From Chrysomallon squamiferum (Eukaryota; Mollusca; Gastropoda; Neomphalida; Peltospiridae): DNA of 64,000 nucleotides. Both the position numbers and the translations under genes were made by a program. The DNA lies in NCBI GenBank assembly GCA_012295275.1, contig CM022679.1, positions 22,446,610 to 22,510,609 of the forward strand, given 5' to 3'. Of the stretch, positions 11,736-24,500 are shown in pieces; the stretch's first letter is position 1; the number at the start of each line of letters is the position of its first letter. The notes below the pieces were generated by a model. The model was not told where the DNA came from. It worked only from the letters and a program-made list of their open reading frames with translations, and made no database searches.

Positions 11736-12270
11736 CAAACAGCTTTATCCTGGGAGGATGATCTGAAACTTCTTCTAAAATATTCCGAGGTGACAAACAC
11801 TCGATTCACTCTTCTGCCTCTGGATTATTTCATCGATAAAATATTAGCAGTGCAGTAACTCAAAGAGAAGTAAAACGGTATTTTTTAGGAACATTTTCAG
11901 GTTTGTTTCATATTTTTTCTAAATTTTTTTCCCATATTTTTAATTTTATTTAATTTAATTTTTAATAAATATTAATGTAAAAAAAAAAATGAAAAAAAAA
12001 AACTCTTTCTTAATCAAACGAATAAAAACGGATTTTCCTGCAGATTGTTTAAGAATTTTACACAACTCACACACTAATTACACGAAAAACAAAAAAAAAA
12101 AAAAACCCAAAACCCCACATTACAAAGAAATTTTTTATATACATCAGTGAACATCGGTTATTCAAATCATTAGCTGCATATTTTATTCCAAAATATACTC
12201 AAATACATAAGAATTTCAAACAAGTAATAAAAAAAAATTGAAAGTCTGATTTGAAAAGAAAAGAGGTTAC

Positions 12271-12304
<34 letters not shown>

Positions 12305-12451
12305 CTAAAACCAGTGTAGCCTGTTATAAACACGTTTCTAGGTAAATAAAACGAGAACAAAAGAGATAGATTTAATAAATTTATTACATAACCGCATAAC
12401 AACAGTAATAACGTCAAAGATTTTGTTTTTCATTTTCTTCGTCTCAAGGAT

Positions 12452-12598
12452 TTATCGACCATAAAGTCCTCCTCCCATTACTGCGCCTGGCATGACTCCT
12501 CCATACATAGGCATTGGAGCACTCAGTGGAGTACGTCCTGAAAAAATAGAAATACATGTACATGAATATCTTAATTTACTAATCAATGAATTGTAATT

Positions 12599-12670
<72 letters not shown>

Positions 12671-13032
12671 CACACACATTTTTTATTTTATTTTAATTTT
12701 TTTTGGCTTCTCTTACATTAAATATTATGTATAAACGTAGGTTCGTAGTATGTGTATGCTAGTATGCATCCATATATGTATAAACACATGCACCTTACTC
12801 AGTATCTAAATACTTATATAAATATAAATGTATCTCTCTTTCTATATATTTATATATTCGTATTGGTGAGGCATTTTCGCTTTCAAGAAAGCAAAAAATA
12901 CTGAAATCATCACTGACCGTAATCCAAACCTCTCATCATGGCGAACATAAGTGGATTAAAGAAAAGAGATGTGGATACTTGGACCAAAGTGAACAGAACA
13001 GTCAAACACAGGACAACGTTGAAGAGAGCCAT
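12452..13032 (-). CDS. Secreted Gly/Met-rich small peptide, copy C
   Basis: Minus-strand coding exons are 13032-12918 and 12537-12452, 66 residues. The product has the signal peptide MALFNVVLCL... and the same mature sequence as copies A and B. The intron carries a (CT)n microsatellite at about 12602-12655 and a (CA)n run; the donor is gtcagt. A minus-strand poly(A) word lies near 12370. This copy faces copy B tail to tail. Confidence 0.82.
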
Positions 13033-13277
13033 AATCTGAAATTAAAATAAAACAGAAAAATTAATTATGTACAAAGAAAAACAAAAGAAAATAGCTCTAG
13101 AAAAAAGACTGTCGTTATTTACAATCAGATGAAAAATAACCAGTACGAAAATAAGGTTTAGAGTTTGAATGAAATGTCACAAAAGAAAACATTAAAACAA
13201 AATTGAATATTAAAATTAAAGTTCGTTGTTTTAGACAATTACATACTAGATCGGAGTAATAATGAAGAAATACTTAC

Positions 13278-13364
13278 TTGTGTTTGGATTGTACAGACTG
13301 GGTATGATTCTGTTCTTCTGTTTACAGTCTTTTATATCTTAATTTACATCTGTGTTAACACGTG
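13278..13364 (-). promoter_or_regulatory. Promoter and noncoding exon 1 of peptide gene copy C
   Basis: On the minus strand, CACGTG is at 13359-13364, TATAAAA at 13330-13336, and exon 1 ends at 13278 before GTAAGT. The arrangement matches copies A and B. Confidence 0.68.
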
Positions 13365-13399
13365 ACATGTCCAGACTGACACAAGAAGACAAATAGTGT

Positions 13400-13585
13400 C
13401 ACCCCAAAACAGACAGTTCACGTAATATTGTTACCTGTATAGAAGATACTTACATAAATAACTATTGTGTAAGAGTGTTGTTTATTATTTTTGTATAGAA
13501 AATAAAGGTTTATATAAATTTCTTGACATTTTACAAACTGATTTATATTCATTATTATTATATTTTATTATCACTATTATTATTA

Positions 13586-13639
<54 letters not shown>

Positions 13640-13960
13640 TTATTACTGTTGTTGTTGTTGTTGTTGCTATTGTTGTTATTGGTGTTAATATTTCTTATTT
13701 GTTAATTTATTATTTTTTGAAGGGACGAAGAGAAAGATGCATAATTGCTACATTGTTTGATTGGGAGTCGAGAATACAAAGATAAACATATCAGAAACAA
13801 GATTTTTCCTTCCTTAGGTGTTATTATTATATTGGGATTTTAAAATAATAATAATAATAATAACAAATTAATTGTTGAATATTTAGTCTTCGTTTCAATC
13901 TATTGTAGATTTATTTATTTATTTGTTTATTTGTTTCTTTGTTTCGATCAAACAAAAGTA
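13400..13960. repeat. Duplicated promoter flank and (TTA)n/(GTT)n microsatellite
   Basis: Upstream flank of copy C shares words with the flanks of copies A and B. Bases 13541-13700 are (TTA)n passing into (GTT)n. Open frames here are repeat artefacts. Confidence 0.7.
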
Positions 13961-13969
13961 AAACAAGAG

Positions 13970-14330
13970 CAAATGAAAAAGCTTTGTTGCATAATTAATA
14001 ATAGTGATAGGTTTTGCTTTTAATCTTTTTCATGACGAGGATTTGTAAAACTAATTAACTGTCTATTTATCAACCACAGAAAGATCCACCACCCACTACG
14101 GCACCTTGCATAACTCCTACATATATCCTAAGAGTGTGTTTGTCTGTATTTATGTGTATGTATGCTCGTACGCGGTATTAAATGTGTTTTGTTTACGGTC
14201 AGAATTAAGAAGAATTTCTTGCCCGTAAAGAAAACAAAAGTTACTGACATCATCATCTTTAAACATGACAAACATATGTGCATTATAGAAGAGATATGTT
14301 TTCACCAGCTTTTTAAAAGCCGTCAAAGAT
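13970..14330 (-). pseudogene. Decayed two-exon peptide gene, minus strand
   Basis: An exon 3 trace at about 14070-14125 reads GVMQGAVVGGGSFCG then stop, clearly related to GVMPGAVMGGGLYGR. An exon 2 trace lies at about 14250-14315 with a donor-like GTCAGTAAC. The final Arg and the signal-peptide frame are lost. Confidence 0.6.
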
Positions 14331-14429
14331 TGTTATTTATTTTCGGTGAAGGTGTTGTTACCTGAAGCATTCTTCTGAAGGATTTCGAGCTGACAGATAT
14401 CACCCTTTTGTTTCTCGATGATGTCCATG

Positions 14430-15375
14430 ATATACTGAGCAAATGATCTTTTTAGCAAAAGTTCCTATGAGCTTTTTTCTTCTTTCTTTTCTTTTTTTCG
14501 TAATTTTATTTTATTTTATACTTTATTTTATTATTATTTTTCATTTACGTTTTTTTTTTTTTTTTTTTTTTTTTTGTTGAAGGATTGACTGTATGCATAT
14601 TGACCTCAAGTCAGTTATTATAATTATTTTTTAATAATCGAAACTAAACTGAAATAGGAAAAACATAGATTAATTTAATTTATAACAATTAATAATAGTT
14701 AATAGATTAATAACTGGTTTTGGTACTTCATTTTCGTGAACATCGGTTATTCAAATTGCACAGAACTATTCCAGACAAATTAAATTCAGGGGAAAAAAAA
14801 AAACAGAATTTTTTTTTAAAAGCTTCTAGCAATCTCTATAATATGATTTCTTCAACACCACAACAATCTAGATTCTGGTGAACATTTTCCTTTTGCTCTA
14901 TTTGTATGAATGTTAAAAATCTTGTAAGCTAAAGGATATTATCAATATAGGCTGTGTGTTATACTTCAAGTCTTTGTTTTGGGCTAGCTTTTTTCAATGA
15001 AACGAAAATAAAAATATATTTATTTAATATATTTATTATACAATTAACGCAGCAACAACATTGATAATATCAGGCTTTGTTTTCATTTTCTTCGTTACAT
15101 GATTTATAAAAATAAATAGTTGTTTATCAACACTGAAAAGATACCACTAACTACTACGGTAATTCAACAAATGTCCGTATGTTTGTGTGTGTGTTTGTAT
15201 GTGCACATGTGTATATGTTTGTTGAAAGTGTGTATTAAGTATTGTATATTTACGATCCTGCACGCAAAGAAAAATAAAAATAAATGAGATAGATTTAATA
15301 AATTTATTACATAATTAACGGAGTAACAACAGTAATAATGTCAGGCATTTTGTTTTTCATTTTGTTCGTTACAAG
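14430..15375. other. Peptide-gene relic and AT-rich spacer
   Basis: Family downstream flank on the minus strand occupies about 14.70-15.00 kb. A 3' UTR and exon 3-like trace lies at about 15030-15165 (frame ITVVVSGIFSVLI). Long T runs lie at 14.49-14.58 kb. Copy D's minus-strand poly(A) word is near 15299. No intact gene was seen. Confidence 0.5.
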
Positions 15376-15378
15376 GAT

Positions 15379-15913
15379 TTATCGACCATAAAGTCCTCCT
15401 CCCATTACTGCGCCTGGCATGACTCCTCCATACATAGGCATTGGAGCACTCAGTGGAGTACGTCCTGAAAAATAGGAAATACATAGATTTATTAGCTTAT
15501 TTACTAATAAATAATAATTTAATTACCTTCATGTATTTTTGTGCTCATTCGTATTTTTTATGTACTTTTGTATACATCAATATAAGTATTTACAAATAAA
15601 CACAGTTGTATATATTTATGTATATACAGATATACATATAGCGGTCTGTTTCTCCATCTTTTGAGACAGTGTGTATATATTTATTAATACTTATGGGTAA
15701 AACATTTTCCTTTTGATAATATCACAAAACTTTTGGTGAGAATTAAAGAAGATTTGTTATACGTTAGGAAAACCAAAAAATACTGAAATGATCACTAACC
15801 ATAATCCAAACCTCTCATCATGGCGAACATAAGTGGATTAAAGAACAGAGATGTCGATACTTGGACCAAAGTGAAAGAACAGTCAAACACAGGACAACGT
15901 TGAAGAGAGCCAT
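15379..15913 (-). pseudogene. Peptide gene copy D with a 1-nt deletion in the signal-peptide exon
   Basis: Minus-strand exon 3 (15464-15379) is intact and ends YGR then stop. Exon 2 (15913-15800) is 114 nt instead of 115: the family word GTTCTATTCACTTTG lacks one base here (GTTCTTTCACTTTG). The frame shifts after about 13 residues and stops before the mature peptide. Promoter (CACGTG 16181-16186, TATAAAA 16152-16158), exon 1 donor and splice sites remain intact, so inactivation is recent, or the change is a sequencing error. Confidence 0.72.
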
Positions 15914-16099
15914 AATCTGAAATTAAAATAAAATAGAAAAATAAATTATGTACAAATACAAACAATTAAAAAACGAAAAAGATCAACTACATTTACAGGC
16001 AGATGGAAATAACTAGTATGAAAATGAGGTTGGCTTATTTAAATATTAAAACCAAAGATACAAGATCGATATATGCAGTAATAATGAACAAATACTTAC

Positions 16100-16186
16100 T
16101 TATGTTTGGATTGTACAGACTGAGTTTGATTCTGTTCTTCTGTCTACAGTCTTTTATATCTTAATTTACACGGCTCTTAACACGTG
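16100..16186 (-). promoter_or_regulatory. Promoter and noncoding exon 1 of peptide gene copy D
   Basis: E-box CACGTG, TATA box and exon 1 donor keep the same spacing as in the intact copies, although the gene is frameshifted. Confidence 0.6.
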
Positions 16187-16569
16187 ACATGTCCAGACTG
16201 ACACAAGAAGAAAAATAGTGTCACCCCAAAACAGACAGATCACGTAATATTGTTACCTGTATAGAAGATACTTACGTTAAAAGAAACAGTATAATATTTT
16301 ACTGTATAGATATTTACATAAATAACATGTATTGTTATGTAAAAGTCTTGTTTTTGGTTTCATACAGAACAACACACAGAATTTAGGAATTTCATAAATA
16401 CTTTTTACATATATTTTAAATCATCTGATATTTAAATATTAATTTCAAATAGCTATTGCTGCTGTCATTTTTATCATCAGTATGGTCATTATTATTCTTT
16501 AAATATTATTATTGTTGTTATTAATGCTTTTGCTTTTGCTGTCGTCATTATCGATGTTAGTGTTTTGGA

Positions 16570-16690
<121 letters not shown>

Positions 16691-16726
16691 AATATATACA
16701 CACACACCCACATCGATATCCATATA

Positions 16727-16795
16727 TGCTCGCAACTCAAAGCAAAAAATCGAAAAGCTCGTAAGTTGGGGCACTCGTAAATCGCGATACCACTG
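16727..16795 (-). mobile_element. Fragment of a Tigger/pogo-like nonautonomous element
   Basis: The minus strand begins CAGTGGTATCGCGATTTACG and continues with GAGTGCCCCAACTTACGAG, matching the left end of the larger elements at 27232 and 36606. Only about 70 bp remain. Confidence 0.65.
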
Positions 16796-17025
16796 TATAT
16801 ATATATTTGTTTCTTTGGTGATGTATTTGTTATACAGACAAATTGATAACAATAAGATACGATCTGTACACAAAATGAATATATCATTAATTATGTTACA
16901 TAACAATTGTTGTCGCTGTTATTTAAGTACATAATTTATGTTCACTGTTCTTTCTGATCTACACGACTCTTTATCTTGTGAGGTAACCTGGGCGGGTCAT
17001 TTGTCACCGGGTGTCACAGCTAACA

Positions 17026-17084
17026 TATAAAAGTCTGAAAATCACAGAACAGAATCATTCCAAGTTTCTACAAACGAATCATAA
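17026..17084 (+). promoter_or_regulatory. Promoter and noncoding exon 1 of peptide gene copy E
   Basis: TATAAAA is at 17026-17032 and exon 1 ends at 17084 before GTAAGT. The CACGTG E-box of the other copies is replaced by diverged sequence (gtgtcacagctaac), so regulation may differ. Confidence 0.6.
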
Positions 17085-17165
17085 GTAAGTATTCAACACA
17101 ACTCTCTTCTCAAGACAAGAATAGTAATTGTAGCAGTAGGTGTAGTAGTAGTAGTAGTAGTTGTA

Positions 17166-17215
<50 letters not shown>

Positions 17216-17496
17216 GCTACTGGACAGCATTCGACATTAATAATTATAATTCATACTTAAACGAGTAAAAGTCTTGTTAGAATAATTTTTCTTTCGAATT
17301 TCGTTTTATATTTTATCATTTCATATTACAGTTGAGTAAAAATAGAAGCAGTACAGTAAAATACACAAAGTATCTTTTAATCTATTCACTCAGTAAATGT
17401 AATTTCACGAATCTTCTTTCTCGTTCTGTAGAAAACTGTATTTTGTATCTTCAGCTGTGCAGAGTTTTTATTTTATTTTATTTTCAGCCAATCACC

Positions 17497-17943
17497 ATGT
17501 TGAACTTTGTCTTCGCCCTTACTCTTCTGTGTACTTTAGTATCCATGGGATCTGCCCTGTTTTTCTTCGGAGACATGTTTGATTACGGTGAGAGCCCAAC
17601 ACTACAATTTCTATTTTGTTCTTGTTTGTGACGAAAATATACACGATGAACGTTAAAAAGATTCAAATTTCAAACACACGCGTATGTGTATGTATGTATG
17701 AATATATGAATATATATATAAACACACACAACACATACCCACAGACACATATATACAAAAATAAAATATGAATATGCAAAATCATTAACGACTGGTATCT
17801 TATATATACGTTATTCACTAATTACTGATATTATTCTGTTTTTTTCAGCACGTGCACGTGGTCCAATGCACGCTCCACTACCAATGTATGGTGGAGTCAT
17901 GCCAGGGGCAATGATGGGCGGTGGCCCATTCTATGGACGATAA
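17497..17943 (+). CDS. Secreted Gly/Met-rich small peptide, divergent copy E
   Basis: Coding exons are 17497-17587 and 17849-17943 (donor gtgaga), 61 residues. The signal peptide is MLNFVFALTLLCTLVSMGSA. The mature part has LFFFGDMFDY, a basic ARARG segment, and a tail with PMYGGVMPGAMMGGG ending FYGR. It keeps the family intron position and C-terminal Gly-Arg but differs at many positions, so it is an older paralog. AATAAA is at 18028-18033. The shared core PMYGGVMPGA defines the family. Confidence 0.8.
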
Positions 17944-18039
17944 ACGGATAACTGATGATTCTGATAACGACCGGTCACGAAAGAGAAAAACCTGACATTA
18001 TTTTTGTTGTTACTTTGTTAATTAAGTAATAAATTTACT

Positions 18040-19093
18040 AAATCTACTACAACTCGTTTTTATTGTGTTCTTATAGCTGCTGTTTTTTCTTTCTTCGTCA
18101 GCTTATTCTTAGTTTTCAGTATTATTAATTAATTAATTAATTAATTAATTTATTTTATTTATTTATTTTATTTTACGGGGTTTTTTTTTTGTTTCTTTCT
18201 TGGACATCTCCAAATAACTTGGACATCAACTGAATTAAATGCACAGAAATTCAGGAATGCGTGTTTAAACAGAAATTATGTAACACATTCCAACGGAACT
18301 GTTTTCTACATACAGTCCACTTTCTCTCCAACAGACTGTTCCGATTCTTTATTTTTTGTTACTATTATATTTTTTTTCCTTATTATTATGATTATTATTA
18401 ATAATAATTTTTTTTTTTTTTTTTTTTACTGGCAACATATTACTTGTTAACATTTTATAACGTCTGAAAATCAAATCTTTATTTACTGTACTTGATTGGT
18501 TTTGAAATATTGACGTATGTTAGTGAGTTTTTGAAGTTTTTATACTTCATTTACAGAATACGAGAAAAGCCCATCTTGAGAACAGAGAGAAGGTGCGTTA
18601 ACACGAATCCAGTGATGTTCTTGAATGAGCCGTTTTTTTTCTAAAGGTGTTTTAAAATTACTTTCTTTCAGCTTATTTTCAAATAGCAGTGTTTTATTTA
18701 TTTATTTATTTTTTACTTATTTACTTACTAAATTACTTACTTAATTTCCAGAACAAATGTTCATCTCAATAATGTCTAATCATTAATAGTCTATCATTCA
18801 ACTTCTGTTATCAAACTAAATGTAATTAATATTTCACTACTGTTAGTTTCCTTTCAGTAAAAACGATCCACGTAAATACTTACTGATTTGCTGAAGTTTC
18901 CGTCCACAGTTTCGAGTGCTTGCCATTCATATATCTTACATACAAATATAAACTTGAATAAATATTCACAACAGATGAAACTGCCAAGGATTAATTCAGT
19001 GAGAGTCGGCGCTTTACCATTATTGAGTTTAACACATATAACAATAAAAAACATCAACAAAAAAAAATAAAAATATAATAATAATAAAATAAC

Positions 19094-19124
<31 letters not shown>

Positions 19125-19487
19125 ATAAATAAATGAATAAAAAAATAAGAAGAAAATATTATACACACAGTGGTACATGTATTTTAGATACCTATTTTAG
19201 AAAAATGTCCCTACGCTCTAGAGAAATTACAGACAATTTTAGAAACATATTTACAAGCTTTACTCACATGCATCACACAACAAACACAAATCATCGTGGC
19301 CAGGCACTGCCATAGCAAACACCGCGTCTTTCTCCTAAAACACAGTTCAAATACATCGTGTTCGTTGAAATAATAATAATAATAATAATAATAATAACGA
19401 TGATGAATAAATAAATAACAAGATTCGTATTTATTTCATAAGTGCTTCTTTTATTACATTTTATGTACTTTATTTTAATTTTTGTTA

Positions 19488-19535
<48 letters not shown>

Positions 19536-20298
19536 TAACAGATAAATAAATAAAATAAAATAAAAATTTTGAATAAATGATAAAGAAATGAAATGAAATG
19601 ATGAAATAAATTTATAATGAAATTTTCATACAAAAATAATGTTAAAGCAAAAAGAAATAAATAACAAAAATAATAAATAAAATTTGCACATTTCAGCTGT
19701 ATGCTGAAAAAGTAACCATTTTAATGATAAACACATGAAAAACAAAATATATATACATATATATCTTAAATATATCAATAATAAAAAAAAGAAAAAAAAA
19801 GAATAATAAATAAATAATAAAAAAAAAGATTTAAAAACGGAAGTAAATAAATAAATAATGTAAAAGTACAACAATGGATAAAAAAAAGAAATTCATGTTA
19901 AATTATTACTTGTACAGAATAAAAAAAAAAAAAAATTAATTTAATTGTTTTAAAAATTAAATAAAAATTAATAGTAGAGATAATAATAGTTGGTACCATC
20001 ATCTAACATACCTAACATAATGAAGTAAACCAGTTATACACATATTTATTCATTTTATACAAATTAACAAAACTCATACATTTCCTTTCCAGAAAGAAAT
20101 AACAAAAATAAAAACAAAAATAATAATAATAAAAAAAAATAATCTAAAAAAGATTAAAAAAATAGAAAGAAAAATGAAAGAAAAATCTTCCTTATTGTTA
20201 ATGCTGCTGGAGCATGTGTCAAATTATTGCAAAATTCTGTTTTCAAAAAACCACTGACAAATGCCCTTGTGTTATTTAGATACAAATATATACATATC

Positions 20299-20357
<59 letters not shown>

Positions 20358-21321
20358 GAGATCAGCTAGGTGCTTTTTAATGCTAAAGAAGAAAAAAGTT
20401 TAGATTACTCCGCAAATTCTTAAATCAGCATCATAGTGTTTTATATTATAACCATCAAGTTGTTTTTTTTATCTTTCCATAGGAACTGAAACGTTATTCC
20501 ACACATTATCAAACATTATTGCAAAGGTATATCAAAAAAAAAAAAAAAAAAAATAAATAAATAATAATAATGGTTATAATAAACTGTTTGCTTGTAATGC
20601 TGATTTGTAAATGTTTTTTTGTTTCATTTTTTTCAAGTGGTACAAGATAAGCAAATCAAAATACTTTTTTTTTTTTCTCTATCCTTTCCAGCTTAACCAA
20701 TGAAAACACAAATTTTCAGTGGAATCACATCAACCAGTGCAAAAAAAAAAAAAAAAAAAAAAAGGTTTTTATTATTATTATTATTATTATTAATTTATTT
20801 AAAAATTCTTTTTTTTCTATTTTCTTAGTTTGATATAATGTTTATTTTAATCAACCAATCAGAATATACTATTTCAGTCAATTCAAATCAACCAAATCTA
20901 TTTCAAGTCATGTTATTTTAGTGCACTTAGATAAAAAAAATCTAAATACATTATTTTGGTGCGGTCAAATCAACCAGTTAAAATACTGTACTTAGTATCA
21001 GCTGTTTTAAAGAAAAAAAAATTCTATGTTTTTGTTTTTGTCATTTTTTTATATCAAACAATCAAAATAGATTTTAGTAATAAGAAATAGGTCATCGTTT
21101 TATATATTTTATTTATTTACCAAGCAATCAAAATAAATATCTTAGCTGTTTAGAATCAATCAATCAAACACAACAGATACTTTTAGTGTATTCAGAACAA
21201 GCTATCGAAATAAATATATTTTTAAGTTTAGATCAATCAAACATAAATAAATGTTCAGTGTCTTTGAAATAAACCAAACTATAAAATACATGGTAACCAG
21301 TATACCTACACATACATACAT

Positions 21322-21393
<72 letters not shown>

Positions 21394-21520
21394 GTACAGA
21401 CACACACACACACATATATTTTTGTCACAAATGACAAATTTTAAAAGTTAGCTCTGTGGTCCAGTACTTTTTTTTTTTACAAAGAGTTGTTTAGAGGTGA
21501 AATACTGTGTGTGTGTAAAG
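18040..21520. other. Intergenic repeat-rich DNA
   Basis: Mostly AT-rich simple repeats: (TAA)n near 19.09, 19.37 and 19.49 kb, long A runs, (CA)n at 20300-20356 and 21326-21391. A minus-strand open stretch at about 18890-19070 has some protein-like composition and a donor-like site, but no family or second exon was found. Nothing else was recognised. Confidence 0.6.
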
Positions 21521-21525
21521 TGAAG

Positions 21526-24500
21526 TCAGTAATCCTCTGCCCAAGGGTTTTCTTCTAAAAAGTTATCTATCACTTCCTTCATGGCAAAGTTTGGAATCAG
21601 CTGATCCTGCGTCAGATCTGTACGTGTGACAGGGTCGAAGTGGCCAACTCTCTGCAAAAAGACATAATATACAACAATAATGGCGGTAAACAGACAGCTG
21701 TTTGTTAATGAAGTTTACAGACCGAACGTTATCTATCTGAATAAAAAGTGGGTTATTGTGTGTGAAGTTGAAAGCTTATAAACAAAGTGGTTGACGATAC
21801 TTCTGAGAGGCGCTTTAACTTCTGTTTGCATCCAGTGTTACCTGTAAATGTTCTATGATATCCTTTTTGTCGTATGTTATGCCACTTGGAGTCACTACTG
21901 GATCACGCATTATCTCAAAACTTATTTTGCCACACAGATAATCCGGAACCTCCCTTTTCTGAATAAAAAAACAAACAAACAGAAAGTTAAATATTTTAAA
22001 ATAAAGTATAGTAAAACACAGAAGATTTTTATTGAATTAGAATTTTTTTTAAAAAGAGAAGAAAAGAAAAAAAAGTAAATTAAATAATTATACACATATG
22101 CATCTGTACACTCAAACACAAGTAAACACCTACAGATGCAAACTTGTGTGTGTACATACGTACAAAAATCAATTCATTCACAAACACACACATAAATATA
22201 TTAATCAAAATAATTTAAAATTTTATAACTTTTTTAACTGAAGCAACACAATACATAACTTTATAAGTCTACTAACCAAATTTCAAATTTTATTTGTTAC
22301 TGTTGCAATTATGATTAATCAGTTTTTATTTTTTGAGAAACATCACCTTTCTCCTGTCATCTAACTGAGCAAACAATGCATTCACAGCTCTTAGCTTTTT
22401 TTGCTGAAATCAAAAATAACAAAGTGAATTTTTCAATGGAAAATGACTGTTACATTTTACTTAAAATAAAGATTAAAGAGTAACTCTACTGTATTAATAA
22501 TATATTTTGAATAACAGAAGAGAAAAGTATCATTATCTTCTAATACAAAATGTAAGTATAAATCCGTTGTGTTATTCTTATAGCTGAAGTACTTTTGTAT
22601 GTTATGTATTTCACTTCTGTTGCAGTGTATTTAGAATCAGTAATAAAAAGAATCATACAATATAGAGGAATACTGTAAATGAGTATGTGTAAATATGTAG
22701 TGCTGTGCATGTGTGTGCATATATATGTTTTCTTTGTATGTATATTATAATATACCATTAAAGTTGTGCAACAAAAGTATTCTAAAGGAAAATGTTACAT
22801 GGAATAATGTTGCATTTGCATGTATCTAATGGGTATTTCTATGAACAAGTATGTTGTTTGACTATATATATTGGACGTATCTGTATGTATTTGTATGTAT
22901 GTATCTATGTGTATATAACCCTATGTATCTGTACTGTATCTATGCATATCTGTCTATTTATCTATCTATCTGTGTGTGTATGTGTGTGTGTATGTTCATT
23001 TATATAATAACTCACATAAAATTGTTCTAAATTTTCAATCTCTTCACTGCAGTTCTGATCTCCTGATGCCTGTTTGAATGAAGCTACCTGTCTGAAATCA
23101 CAATCAAAATACACTTAATCGGTCAGGAGAGAGAGGTAATTACCAGATTACAGGTAATGCACAAGAAATAGTTATCTCTGATGACATTATTAATTTTAAA
23201 TTCAATACATATTGTTATGTGAATTGTAATCAAATATTTATTATTATTATTTATTTTGTTGTTTTAACATGGTTGTACAAAAAAAAAAAAAAAAAAAAAT
23301 CATTAACAGAAATTTATTGACCACAAAGGCAATAATGTTTGGTTTGATGCTTTTTGTACCAAATTGTCAGGTTTGAGTGATTATCACTGGAGTTCTGACA
23401 AACTGCTGTTTTGTACAAAATACTTATCTGAGGAAAATTAAGAAAATAACTTAGGTAAACACCAAAATATGTTGTTTTGTCCAGGTTTTTTTTTTTTAAT
23501 GGACATTTATCAACTTTTTGACATTTTCATGAAATTCAAGGAGATTAAGTATTTAAATTTGACAACTTTGAAATGGGGACTTTTTAGGACCTCTGAAAAA
23601 ATATATGTTACTGTGATTAAGCATTGTTGTTAAAATATTTCGATAATATCCCATTTCAACTGGAGTCATAATGTCACTTCTTAAAATAAATGTCTAATAA
23701 CAAACTGAGAATATATTGTAAAGCTGTGACATTAGGAAAATTAATTTTTATACATGCCACACATTGAGAAAAAGGAAGGAAAAAAACTTAAATTACATTA
23801 CAAAAATAAAAAAGAGCCAAAAACAAAGAAGGAAGAAAAACTAAATTAATGAAAAATATTTTTTTAAACAAAAGGTTAAAATATTTGTCATCATACACCC
23901 AAAGGAAACTGTTCATTTCTTGTTATTCAGTCAGTTAGAGTGAGTGATGTGAGTTCTTAAGGTACTGACACAGACTTTATTGTATACACTTTCTGTTTCT
24001 TCAAGGACTTTACTTAAAATATCTTTACTGTTTATCAGGTTTAATATGATCATTATATAAAAAAAAAAAGTGTGCAAAATTTATAAAGCCTGTTTTCCAA
24101 CTCTTACATGCACATAACTACATGTATCCATACTGCTTAAAAATCTGCACTTAACATAAAAAAAGCTTCATAAATTCAGCCCATCTACCATATAGTTCAG
24201 TTTATTCTATGGTTAATATTAAGAAGTGTATTGAAATGTTTTTATTGCTCATACTATGGACTGACCGTTTGTGTTCCTCTGTGAGCAGTTGATTAAGATA
24301 TGTCTGTAACTTGATCTCCTGTTGAATTCGCTTATCTTCTATCATGTTCCATCGTCTTTTCTTAGCCATTCTTAAGGCACTGGTGATATCATCTCCAAAA
24401 TTTAGTTTCTGTTCTTTTGCAAGATCATATGCTAATTTGAGAAAAATAAATAATAAATAAATAAATAAATAAAGAAATAAATAAATAAATAAATAAACAT

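Noticed and set aside
18556-18593. Possible micro-exon between ttacag and gtgcgt
   Set aside because: Twelve open codons with fair splice sites are common by chance and nothing joins to it.
18854-19168. Minus-strand open stretch with a donor-like site
   Set aside because: Part has protein-like composition (YEWQALETVDGNFSK), but no partner exon, domain or duplicate was found and the rest is microsatellite translation.
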